The notes beneath the pieces are model-generated. The model saw only the letters and a list, made by a program, of their open reading frames with translations. It did no database searches and had not been told where the DNA came from. The translations under genes and the position numbers were made by a program. Source: Streptococcus oralis (GTDB lineage: Bacteria > Bacillota > Bacilli > Lactobacillales > Streptococcaceae). From it: 45,826 nucleotides of DNA. Positions 14,864-22,760 of this stretch are shown here, one piece after another. Numbering within the stretch: the stretch's first letter is position 1; the number at the start of each line of letters is the position of its first letter. Where the stretch lies: positions 1 to 45,826 of the forward strand of contig NZ_JUOS01000130.1 in the NCBI RefSeq assembly GCF_001075875.1. The letters run 5' to 3'.

Positions 14864-17354
14864 CATCTGGGCGATAGATGATAGCTTGATTCTCTTAAAA
14901 GATGGAAGTGTGCTGGCTGTATTTGAAGTAGAGCCACAAGTCATCAATACGATTGAAGATGGTGAGAAAGAGGACAGCAAAGACCTAGTATTTAATAATT
15001 TGTCTAGTGTTGCTGAATACAATGATCTTGCGATTCATACTATTAACTTTGATTTAGATTTAGCAAAGAAGATAGCTTTACTATCTCAGGATATTGAACA
15101 AGATGTTGGTACAAGTCCGTTAGGAAATTATGTGATTTCAAAACTAGAAGAAAGGCTAGAGGAAGAAGTTACATATTTAACAGAATCAAGAGATTATTTA
15201 GTTGTACCTTTAAAGTCGGTCAACGTGTCGTCTGATTTTAAGGTGACGATTAAGCAGACAATTATGACTTTCCGAAGAACAATTATGAAAATGATTGGCT
15301 TTGAGGAGTTGCCGAAAGTTGAATGGTGGAAGGATTGGGAAAAACAGAAAGAATTAATTCAAACAAAGTTACACGCTTTAACTATTAAGGAAGTTGAAAA
15401 AACTGATTTAGAGCTATTGAATCGAATTCATTTTTTGAATGGTCAATACTATGATAAGGAAAGTGAAATTGTTGCGCTTGAAAATTCGATTGAGAATGTG
15501 GACGAAACAATTATTGAAGTTGGTGCTGGAAATGCTTTGAAGCTGATCAATGGTGAAGAAGAAAGTTATGTTGCAACGATTCCTGTATATGCTTATCCCA
15601 AAAACGTTTCTTATCTACATTTACTAGAGGAAATTAAGAATATTGGTTTTCCTGTCAATAGTGTGTTGAAAGTTCGTTTTTCAACAAGAAGTGGAATCTA
15701 TTCTTTGAGCACAAAAGCAAGAAATAAACGTAAAAATCTTGGGAATACAGTAAATGAAACTGCTGAGAATGATGATGTTCAAAAGATTGAAGTTTTGGAA
15801 AGTCATGAGTTGTTAGAAGATTTTCAAGAGAAGCATGATAATAAGGAATTGATGGTAACGTATCTTCACTTGTTACAGATTACTGGTGACAGTATTGAAG
15901 AATTGAATGTGAAGTATGATGTATTAGCTTCAAGATTGAAAGATATGGAAGTTGAAATTGTCAAGGCTGTTGCAGATCAAGTTTATTTATTCTATAAGTG
16001 TCGTTTGACAGAGTTGATTGATAATAAAAGAGAAAGTTATTTACAATATTCAAGTCTGCGTGGATTATGTGAGAATCTTTTCTTTACAAAGAAAAAAGTA
16101 GGTACAGATATTGGCTTTCCTATTGCTCGAATTGATAAAGAAATTGCTTCATGGTTTGGAGATTTTAAACGTGCTTTGGATTCAAGTACCAATATTGTGT
16201 TTACGAACTTGCTACAAGCGAATAAAATTGGTATTCATGGAAAGGAGACAAGCAATCCTCATACAGCTATTACTGGTGCGACTGGGAATGGAAAATCTTT
16301 CTTGACAAAGTTATTATTTGTTTTTCATGCTCTATTTAAGGCTAGAGTATTATATGTCGATCCCAAAGCTGAAATGAAGAAACAGTTTTTGTCAGTTTTA
16401 GCTAAGTTAGAAAAAGCTGGTACTTATAAACCACTTCAAAAATTTATACACTCTATTCGTTTTATCACTTTGGATATGCGAAAAGAGGAAAATAGAGGGG
16501 TTCTTGATCCATTCTCATTTTTAGAAGACGAAGGAGAGTTGACAGAATTAGCAACAGTACTTGTAGCTTCTGTATTGGATAAAGATTCTTATATCAAGAT
16601 TCAACCCTATCTGTTAGATGCGATTGATAAGGTATTTGAGCGTAGAAATACTGGTGAAAAGGTTGGTATGTTGCAGGTATTTGCAGAATTGGAAAGCAAT
16701 GCAAAAGAAGAAGTTGCTACTGCTGGCTATTTCCTGAAGAGAATTTCAAAGAATTCACTGCTATCTTTGTGCTTCTCTGATGGTAGTCAAGAAGTTTTGA
16801 AAACAGATGATAAAGTGATTATTGTTGAAATTACGGGTCTTGATATGCCTAAAGGTACAAATAAAGCTGAAATGACTGAAACTCAGTTGAGAAGTTTGAC
16901 CGTTATGTATGCTTTAACTTATTTCTGTGCGATTTTTGGTGAACGTGAGAAAGATAAGGAAACAATGTTATTCCTTGATGAAGCATGGCAGATTATGTCA
17001 ACTCCTGCTGGACGACAAGTAGTTAACCGTATCAAACGTACAGGACGTTCCTTTAACAATTTCTTGGTATTGGTGACTCAATCTGTAAAAGACTTGAAAA
17101 CAAGTGATGATACAACTGGATTTGGTACAGTCTTTGCTTTTCCTGAACATACAGAAACAGAAGCAATACTGGAACATTTACGAGTTGAAAATGATGAATT
17201 ATCAAGAGCGTGGTTAGAAAATCAAACAATGGGTCAATGTATCTATTACGATACTTTCGGACGAAAAGAACGTATTACAGTAGATGGTACAATTTTCCCT
17301 GAGTTTTTACCATTATTTGAAACAGTTGAATCTAGTTTAGTATCAGTACAGTAA
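14847..17354 (+). CDS. VirB4-type conjugation ATPase (TcpF / ConE)
   Basis: VirB4-like ATPases energise assembly and function of the mating channel. The 835-residue protein carries Walker A GATGNGKS at 477-484 and Walker B LFLDEAW with the acidic pair at 711-712. VTQSVKDLKTSDDTTGFG follows, a block typical of Tn916 Orf16/ConE proteins. The N-terminal half (residues 1-430) is the usual VirB4 assembly domain. The start is a GTG at 14847 within the end of tcpE. No other suitable start with a ribosome site was seen nearby. No membrane helix is present, so it must be recruited by the TcpE-like protein. Confidence 0.9.
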   Translation: MELTNNIWAIDDSLILLKDGSVLAVFEVEPQVINTIEDGEKEDSKDLVFNNLSSVAEYNDLAIHTINFDLDLAKKIALLSQDIEQDVGTSPLGNYVISKLEERLEEEVTYLTESRDYLVVPLKSVNVSSDFKVTIKQTIMTFRRTIMKMIGFEELPKVEWWKDWEKQKELIQTKLHALTIKEVEKTDLELLNRIHFLNGQYYDKESEIVALENSIENVDETIIEVGAGNALKLINGEEESYVATIPVYAYPKNVSYLHLLEEIKNIGFPVNSVLKVRFSTRSGIYSLSTKARNKRKNLGNTVNETAENDDVQKIEVLESHELLEDFQEKHDNKELMVTYLHLLQITGDSIEELNVKYDVLASRLKDMEVEIVKAVADQVYLFYKCRLTELIDNKRESYLQYSSLRGLCENLFFTKKKVGTDIGFPIARIDKEIASWFGDFKRALDSSTNIVFTNLLQANKIGIHGKETSNPHTAITGATGNGKSFLTKLLFVFHALFKARVLYVDPKAEMKKQFLSVLAKLEKAGTYKPLQKFIHSIRFITLDMRKEENRGVLDPFSFLEDEGELTELATVLVASVLDKDSYIKIQPYLLDAIDKVFERRNTGEKVGMLQVFAELESNAKEEVATAGYFLKRISKNSLLSLCFSDGSQEVLKTDDKVIIVEITGLDMPKGTNKAEMTETQLRSLTVMYALTYFCAIFGEREKDKETMLFLDEAWQIMSTPAGRQVVNRIKRTGRSFNNFLVLVTQSVKDLKTSDDTTGFGTVFAFPEHTETEAILEHLRVENDELSRAWLENQTMGQCIYYDTFGRKERITVDGTIFPEFLPLFETVESSLVSVQ

Positions 17355-17363
17355 GGGGGAAAA

Positions 17364-19430
17364 ATGAGAAGGAATATTTTATTAGGATTTATTTTGTCTA
17401 TATTTTTCTTTCCTTTTGTAGCTAGTGCTACTGAGCCAATTTTATCGAATAATAATTTTAATATTATTGAGTTTGATAAAAATACAAATACTCCAAAATT
17501 AACCGATCCTGCTGAAAATGCAAAAAAAATACTGGATAATGCCAAAAAGGCAAAAGAAACACAAGATGTCTTAAAGAAAAAAGAAGAAGAATCAAGTAAA
17601 TTGACTTTTGAAAATTATAAGTCCAAAATGTCTGATTTGACTAGTAAGGTTTATTTTGATAAGAAATTTTTTGGATTTGATTCAAATATGAATTATTTCT
17701 TCAATTCGATTGTGCAAGCTGTATTTTGGGTATCAAAATTTATCTTTTGGATTATTGCTGGTATTTATGGTGCAGTTGATGGAATGAGTGATATAACTTC
17801 TTTATTGAATAATACGATAGACAATTCTAGTAAAGTATTTTCTTCTCTATTCAGTAAAGAAGTTGTTTATGTTGTTGGTGCTAGTATGGCAGTTTATCTA
17901 TTGTATTTGTTTGCGACTGGTAAGGGTAGTGTGATGAAATCATTTATTAAAATGGTACTGATCTATACTCTTATTGGTTTATATTTTATAAGATTCAATG
18001 TGGACGGTCAAAATAAATATTTATTGGCTCACTTATATGATGGATTTAGAACAACAACAATTACGCTTAATGGCGAGATAACAAAAACTCTGACTTCAGA
18101 AAGTTCCAATGAGATTGATGCTTATTTTAATGATACTATTATCAAGGCTTATAAGTATATGAACTCTCCAGTAAAGGAAGATGGTTCATTTCAACTATCT
18201 GATAAGGAATTTGAAGATTTAGCTGGATATAAGCAGGGTGATGGAGATCATCTTGTCGGTGAGAAAAAAATTAAGGATATTGCCAAAGACAAAGATCCTG
18301 AAAATAAGATGTTGAAAAATGAGTGGGGAGCAAAATTTAGCTATGCTTTTGCTTCACTGGTTGATGTAATTGTAGTTGGTAGTGTTTATCTTGTTTTAGG
18401 ATTATCACGATTTTTCTTTTTAATGGTTTATATCTTTTTAATTTTGATATTGCCATTTATTTTATTGATCAGTCTATTTCCAAAGATGGAACATTTGATT
18501 CATGGATTCAATAAAAAAGCTATATCTATGTTGATTTTATCATCTGTAACATTATTAGCTACAACATTGTTTGTATTCTTCTATAATTCTTTAACAGATT
18601 TCATTGGCTATGCAGTTGGTGAAAATGTATTAGTTGTGATATTTGTAAAAGCGATATTGTTAGTTTTAATGATTAAGAATAGAGCAATGATTTTATCTAT
18701 GTTCTCACGAATTGGGCGTTTGCCTGTTAGTCGAATGAATGGACTTAATCTGAATAAAGGAACTAAAACGATTCGAGAGAAATTGTATAGGACAGGTAAA
18801 GACGGATTAGTAGTTAGTGGTCAGTTTGCAAAAGGTGGTTTGAAGATGGGGAAAGAAAGTCTACAAGCTCGTCTTAAAAATTTAAGCTCGCCAACTAATA
18901 ACCTGGATAAAAAACAAGGATTGGCTAAAGAACAGGTATCTGATACTAACGAAAATGAAACTTATAGTAGAGTTAGAGATGGTTATGCGACTGTCAAACA
19001 TAGAACAACAGGTACGGTTAATGCTCTGAAAGAAAAAGGAAATAGAGCGATGTCTTTCCTTTATGAAGTCCGTACAAATGCGTTTAGAAATCAAGAATCG
19101 AATAAGTTTATAGACTTAAATTCAAAAAGAAAATCTTTTGGAACAAAGGCAGATTATCATGAGAAAATGAAAAATAGTTCTCGTAATGAGGTGAAACGTT
19201 TGAGAGAAAAACGTTTGGCCAGAAAGAAAGCAGAATTTCAAGCCAAGGTAGACAAGAGAATGAATCAAGTGAATCCTTTGAATAAAGTTTCACCTCAAAA
19301 ACCAAAGATTAATTCTCCGAAAAGTAAAAGAATGAAAGGAGGTAAGATTAGTAGTTTAAAGAAAAAGGGAAGAGATAAAAAAGTAGAACTTCCAAATGTA
19401 AATATTGAAAGAAAGAGGGGTAGGAAGTGA
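17364..19430 (+). CDS. VirB6-like polytopic channel protein (ConG / Tn916 Orf15 type)
   Basis: The 688-residue protein starts with a signal-like segment (LLGFILSIFFFPFVASA) and has about seven further membrane segments between residues 115 and 440, including ASLVDVIVVGSVYLVLGLSR and MLILSSVTLLATTLFVFFYN. A very basic cytoplasmic tail of about 240 residues ends KVELPNVNIERKRGRK. Topology, size and place between VirB4 and the wall hydrolase match ConG/TcpH/Orf15, the presumed inner-membrane channel. GGGG lies before the ATG and the next start overlaps its stop (GTGA). Confidence 0.85.
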   Translation: MRRNILLGFILSIFFFPFVASATEPILSNNNFNIIEFDKNTNTPKLTDPAENAKKILDNAKKAKETQDVLKKKEEESSKLTFENYKSKMSDLTSKVYFDKKFFGFDSNMNYFFNSIVQAVFWVSKFIFWIIAGIYGAVDGMSDITSLLNNTIDNSSKVFSSLFSKEVVYVVGASMAVYLLYLFATGKGSVMKSFIKMVLIYTLIGLYFIRFNVDGQNKYLLAHLYDGFRTTTITLNGEITKTLTSESSNEIDAYFNDTIIKAYKYMNSPVKEDGSFQLSDKEFEDLAGYKQGDGDHLVGEKKIKDIAKDKDPENKMLKNEWGAKFSYAFASLVDVIVVGSVYLVLGLSRFFFLMVYIFLILILPFILLISLFPKMEHLIHGFNKKAISMLILSSVTLLATTLFVFFYNSLTDFIGYAVGENVLVVIFVKAILLVLMIKNRAMILSMFSRIGRLPVSRMNGLNLNKGTKTIREKLYRTGKDGLVVSGQFAKGGLKMGKESLQARLKNLSSPTNNLDKKQGLAKEQVSDTNENETYSRVRDGYATVKHRTTGTVNALKEKGNRAMSFLYEVRTNAFRNQESNKFIDLNSKRKSFGTKADYHEKMKNSSRNEVKRLREKRLARKKAEFQAKVDKRMNQVNPLNKVSPQKPKINSPKSKRMKGGKISSLKKKGRDKKVELPNVNIERKRGRK

Positions 19431-20524
19431 TAGCTAAAAAATACGCAAAGATTTTTGGTTCTATAATTGCGACAATTCTACCCTTATTTCTAATCTTGAT
19501 TCTGATGATTGGATTTGTAGGTGTTGCTTCAGGTAGTCCATCTGATAGTACGACTGGAAAGAGAACACGTTTAACAGCACAAGAAGTAGCTCAAAAAGCG
19601 AATATATCGGTGGAACGTGCAGAAGATGTCATTAAGATTCTTAACTGGCAACTATCTAAAGAGAAATTTACTTTAGAGGGTGCTAGTGGTTCTCTTGCAA
19701 ATGCTGAAAGAGAAAGTGGATTTGATCCTAAACTAACGAATCCTTCAGGTGGAGTTGCTGGATATTTCCAATGGTCAGGTTGGGATAATACTATCAATGG
19801 TGATAGATGGAGAAATGCAAGTTCTCGTACTTTGGATAGTACAGTAGAGCTGGAACTAATGAGCTATGAATTAAATCATGGCTATAAAAAAGTCAAAGAT
19901 TATATGCAAAAGGCAACTGATCCTTTTGAAAGTGCCAAGTATTGGTCTGAACATTATGAAGGTGTATTGTTATCAGACGGTCAAACAAAACTAGAGAAGC
20001 TGGAAAAGGACAGTAAGAAGTGGTATGAAGTCTTTAAAGGTACGATTGAATCAGATGGTTCATCAAGTAGCAATTCAATAGCAGGTAGCGTAGATGTTCC
20101 ATTTGGTCAGGTTTCGACTGAATTACCTAGTGGATTTTCGATTGATAAGGAAATAAATCAAGATGGCTATATCACTCAGTCTTATCCGTATGGTCAATGT
20201 ACTTGGTATGTTTTCAATCGGGCAAAAGAATTTGGAATAAACTTTGATCCGTATATGGGAAATGGTCAGGACTGGGCACACAAGGATGGATATGAGGTGA
20301 CAAATACACCGACTAAACATTCTGCTGTTTCGTTTCAAGGAGGACAAGCAGGTAGTCATGCAACTTATGGTCATGTTGCCTTTGTCGAAGATGTTAAAGA
20401 TGATGGCTCGATATTGATTTCTGAATGTAATGTGATTCAACCAATGCAAGGAACAGGAATTACAGATTATCGAGTCTTTACTGCTGACCAAGCAAAAAAC
20501 TTTTTATATGTAATTGGTAAATAA
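19427..20524 (+). CDS. Bifunctional cell-wall hydrolase, CwlT-like (lysozyme plus CHAP)
   Basis: The enzyme opens peptidoglycan locally so that the mating channel can be built. The 365 residues comprise a membrane anchor (about 11-32), a lysozyme/SLT-like domain (about 50-205) with NAERESGFDP, where E96 is the likely catalytic acid, and GYFQWSGWD. A C-terminal CHAP/NlpC-like peptidase (about 235-365) has C258 in YGQCTWYVF and H316 in ATYGHVAFVED. CwlT of ICEBs1 and Tn916 Orf14 have the same two-domain plan. The GTG start overlaps the previous stop by 4 bases and has GAGGGG upstream. Confidence 0.9.
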   Translation: MIAKKYAKIFGSIIATILPLFLILILMIGFVGVASGSPSDSTTGKRTRLTAQEVAQKANISVERAEDVIKILNWQLSKEKFTLEGASGSLANAERESGFDPKLTNPSGGVAGYFQWSGWDNTINGDRWRNASSRTLDSTVELELMSYELNHGYKKVKDYMQKATDPFESAKYWSEHYEGVLLSDGQTKLEKLEKDSKKWYEVFKGTIESDGSSSSNSIAGSVDVPFGQVSTELPSGFSIDKEINQDGYITQSYPYGQCTWYVFNRAKEFGINFDPYMGNGQDWAHKDGYEVTNTPTKHSAVSFQGGQAGSHATYGHVAFVEDVKDDGSILISECNVIQPMQGTGITDYRVFTADQAKNFLYVIGK

Positions 20525-20539
20525 GAAAAGAGGAAAAAA

Positions 20540-21412
20540 ATGAATAAAAAATTTGTAACATTGTTGTCAGTGGCTGTATTGAGTTCAGTCGCAAATGGAA
20601 TTTTAGCAGACGAAATTAATTTGGGTGGAAATAGTTCAACTTCAAATGATAATTCAGGTTTAGTAGTTTCAGAAAAACCTGCAGAAGCTCCTAAGGAGTC
20701 TACAGCGCCAACAGTAAATGAAAATCTAGATTTGGGTGGAAGTGTGGATAAAAAAGAGGACAAGGATAGTACAGGAGTAGTTGTAGAGCAGATAATGCCA
20801 ACAGAACAACCAAAAAAAGATAAACCATCTGAAGAACTTGGAAAAGATACTAATAAGAATCAGGAACACGATCATACAGGAGTAGTTGTGGAGCCAACAA
20901 GTCCTTCTACCAATAAATCTAAAGAAGAAAAACCTATTGAAAATGTAGGTGATGATAAACAAGTAGATCAAAAATCTTCTGATTCAACTTCGGATAAATC
21001 AAAAGAGGGAGAAGAAAATACGAAACCAAATAAAGAAGATACTCCAGAAGTGAAGGAACAAAAACAAAAGGCAGAGGATAATGTTGGAGTAAAAGAAAAA
21101 GAAGAACCTAAACCCTTGAATGTGACTAAAGAAGAAATTAAGGAAAAACCTATCGAAACAAATACAGGATATAAGATTGTAGGCACTAATAAAGGCAAAG
21201 TAGTTGTAGAAGAAAGTGAAGGTAATTATGTAGAAAAAGAGCCTTATGAAGTGGGAGCAGTCAAACAAAAAGATGGAACAATCGCTTTGAAAGATAAGGA
21301 AGGGGAACTAAAAGTTCTTCCAAATACTGGAACAGCTAGCACAATTTTTGCAACTATTTGGGGATTTGTTGGTTTAGTTGCGACATTTTTTGGAAAACGA
21401 AAAGTTAAGTAG
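20540..21412 (+). CDS. Second LPXTG wall-anchored protein, low-complexity
   Basis: The 290-residue protein has a signal peptide (cleavage after A23), an extended Glu/Lys/Pro/Thr-rich region and the sorting signal LPNTG at 260-264, followed by a hydrophobic helix and KRKVK. Three imperfect units carry SG/TG-[LV]VV-[SE] (DNSGLVVSEKP, DSTGVVVEQIMP, DHTGVVVEPTSP), spaced 35-45 residues. A short folded-looking block (TGYKIVGTNKGKVVVEESEG) precedes the anchor. It is last in the transfer operon and is followed by a terminator. It may stabilise mating contacts or shield the channel exit; function is not known. Confidence 0.75.
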   Translation: MNKKFVTLLSVAVLSSVANGILADEINLGGNSSTSNDNSGLVVSEKPAEAPKESTAPTVNENLDLGGSVDKKEDKDSTGVVVEQIMPTEQPKKDKPSEELGKDTNKNQEHDHTGVVVEPTSPSTNKSKEEKPIENVGDDKQVDQKSSDSTSDKSKEGEENTKPNKEDTPEVKEQKQKAEDNVGVKEKEEPKPLNVTKEEIKEKPIETNTGYKIVGTNKGKVVVEESEGNYVEKEPYEVGAVKQKDGTIALKDKEGELKVLPNTGTASTIFATIWGFVGLVATFFGKRKVK

Positions 21413-21424
21413 CACAAAATTAGT

Positions 21425-21454
21425 CAAGGCAGGGTAAAACTTGCCTTGTTTTTT
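21425..21454 (+). terminator. Main terminator of the transfer operon
   Basis: CAAGGCA (21425-21431) pairs with TGCCTTG (21442-21448), followed by a run of T. Confidence 0.85.
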
Positions 21455-21473
21455 GTTGGTTTAAGGAGTTAAA

Positions 21474-21791
21474 ATGGATCAAGTAGAATTATTAAAAATC
21501 TATGCTGTGAAGTTAGCTAGTAGGTTAGGTGAAAATCAAGAATCTATAGAGTTTATTGCTGACTCTGTAACTGATCATGGTATTGAAACTATGATAGTTG
21601 AAGTTATAAAAAATGCGAAGTTTGTTAAAGTTATTTATGATTATGAAGGGAGTCATGTTAATAAAAAATTACCAAGAAGAAATTATGCGAGTGTATCTGT
21701 GTCAGTTGAGGAAGGTTACTCTTTTGATTTTACTAGAGGAGTAGCTTATACTTATTTTCCAAATATAGAGAAGTTGTTAGAACAATTATAA
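21474..21791 (+). CDS. Small hypothetical protein
   Basis: The 105-residue soluble protein has a good ribosome site (TAAGGAG). It shows a helical first half (LLKIYAVKLASRLGENQESI) and a strand-rich second half (SVSVSVEEGYSFDFTRG). No family was recognised. It lies after the operon terminator and before a promoter serving the DUF4160-like pair, so it is cargo or regulatory rather than part of the channel. Confidence 0.5.
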   Translation: MDQVELLKIYAVKLASRLGENQESIEFIADSVTDHGIETMIVEVIKNAKFVKVIYDYEGSHVNKKLPRRNYASVSVSVEEGYSFDFTRGVAYTYFPNIEKLLEQL

Positions 21792-21805
21792 AATAATTGA
21801 AAATG

Positions 21806-21814
21806 TGATATAAT
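21806..21814 (+). promoter_or_regulatory. Extended -10 promoter of the DUF4160-like pair
   Basis: TGA-TATAAT at 21806-21814 is an extended -10; a weak -35 (TTATAA) lies 17 bases upstream at 21786. It is followed by a clear ribosome site (AAAGGGG) and the ATG at 21841. The pair therefore has its own transcription unit. Confidence 0.55.
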
Positions 21815-21840
21815 AAAAGAAAGTGAAAGGGGAATGAATC

Positions 21841-22092
21841 ATGATTAAAGAGTTTGGTGTTACAAATCTAGAAGTCACAAAAGAAGATATTTTTAAAAAT
21901 CCCAATAATCCTATTTTACGTATGTATGATGATGAAGAATTGATTGGAACTTTTAATATTCTTACAGGTGAAGTCTTAGAGGACTTGGACTTGGCTGATT
22001 ATGATATTCGGTTTGCTCAAAAACAAATTGAATTGAATCGTGATAACTACCTTGAAACGTGGAAGGACTACGTGGGGTTGTTACATGCCTAA
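21841..22092 (+). CDS. DUF4160-like paralogue lacking the His-rich motif (first gene of a pair)
   Basis: The 83-residue protein aligns by eye with the C-terminal two thirds of its downstream neighbour: IGTFNILTGEV then ELNRDNYLETWKDY, against VGSMFLTGEL then ENADELQALWDEY. Its N-terminus (VTKEDIFKNPNNPILRMYDD) replaces the His-rich strand of the neighbour. The two genes overlap by 8 bases. The arrangement of two small coupled genes with their own promoter and terminator looks like a toxin-antitoxin unit, but no toxic activity can be read from the sequence. Confidence 0.6.
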   Translation: MIKEFGVTNLEVTKEDIFKNPNNPILRMYDDEELIGTFNILTGEVLEDLDLADYDIRFAQKQIELNRDNYLETWKDYVGLLHA

Positions 22093-22330
22093 GTATTCTT
22101 TTTTGAAATATGGTATTGAGATTCGTCCGAATGAGCATAATCATAAAGGTCAGAAGGCACATATTCATATCTATATCCATGGTGAGGAAGTAGGTTCAAT
22201 GTTTTTGACTGGAGAGCTTCGAGATGGTAGATTGAAATCAAAAGATATGAAGATTGTAAGGCAGTATGTTTTAGAAAATGCAGATGAACTTCAAGCTTTA
22301 TGGGATGAATATCAAAAAAGTGAGTATTAA
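22085..22330 (+). CDS. DUF4160-family small protein
   Basis: The 81-residue protein is started at the ATG at 22085, which gives the natural family start MPKYSFLKYGIEI and overlaps the previous stop. The in-frame ATG at 22040 would add 15 residues out of the other gene's frame and has no ribosome site. The hallmark is NEHNHKGQKAHIHIYIHG, where DUF4160 proteins have a conserved N-x-H-x-P-H-x-H-like block, followed by the helix ENADELQALWDEYQ. DUF4160 genes are often found in two-gene units, with a partner such as DUF2442, and are suspected toxin-antitoxin parts. Here the partner is a paralogue. A perfect terminator follows 11 bases after the stop. Confidence 0.7.
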   Translation: MPKYSFLKYGIEIRPNEHNHKGQKAHIHIYIHGEEVGSMFLTGELRDGRLKSKDMKIVRQYVLENADELQALWDEYQKSEY

Positions 22331-22341
22331 GAAAATAAATT

Positions 22342-22368
22342 CAAGCCAGAAATGGCTTGTTTTTTTTT
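22342..22368 (+). terminator. Terminator of the DUF4160-like unit
   Basis: CAAGCCA (22342-22348) and TGGCTTG (22353-22359) form a perfect stem with a GAAA loop, followed by nine T. Confidence 0.92.
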
Positions 22369-22387
22369 GTTGTATAAGGAGTAGTAA

Positions 22388-22723
22388 ATGAAAGAGTCGA
22401 AACAAGTATTTAATATTGAAGTTCCAATTCCTTCTAATATGGTTTTGATCAGTCGTTCCGAGTATCTAGATTTAATCCAGAAAGAAGAAATTGGTCAATG
22501 GTGGACTATTGATAAGGTTGAGGAATTATTATCTATTAGTAAAACAAAATTGGTAAATGATATTTTATTGAATCCAACAATCAAAAATGAATTAGATATT
22601 GAGCAAAATAAAGAAGGATTTGTCTTATATCCGAAAAGTAAGGGATCACCTTATAGATTTTTAGCAAGAAAAACAAGGGAATATTTTGATAAAAATTATA
22701 AAAAAATATTATTAATGTTATAA
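22388..22723 (+). CDS. DUF771 protein, probable excisionase or recombination directionality factor
   Basis: The 111-residue protein matches the DUF771 pattern found in Firmicute phages and elements: VPIPSNMVLISRSEYLDLIQ, then a winged-helix-like part (QWWTIDKVEELLSISKTKLV) and an ending GFVLYPKSKGSPYRFLARKT plus a final helix. It lies directly upstream of the integrase gene, where small excisionases of such elements sit. A DNA-binding role in excision is therefore likely, but inferred. A promoter for the integrase overlaps its last codons. Confidence 0.7.
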   Translation: MKESKQVFNIEVPIPSNMVLISRSEYLDLIQKEEIGQWWTIDKVEELLSISKTKLVNDILLNPTIKNELDIEQNKEGFVLYPKSKGSPYRFLARKTREYFDKNYKKILLML

Positions 22724-22724
22724 T
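22696..22724 (+). promoter_or_regulatory. Integrase promoter overlapping the end of the DUF771 gene
   Basis: TGT-TATAAT (22716-22724) is an extended -10 with a weak -35 (TTATAA at 22696-22701) 17 bases upstream. Transcription would start near 22731, downstream of the first in-frame ATG of the integrase, which supports the GTG start at 22761. Confidence 0.5.
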
Positions 22725-22760
22725 AGAATGGAGAAAGTTGCCATTCGGAAAGGGGTTAAT

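Noticed and set aside
20123..20491. 122-codon minus-strand ORF
   Set aside because: Lies opposite the well-supported CHAP domain; no ribosome site or family match.
22040..22084. Upstream ATG extending the DUF4160 protein by 15 residues
   Set aside because: No ribosome site and the added residues derive from the other gene's overlapping frame; 22085 fits the family start.
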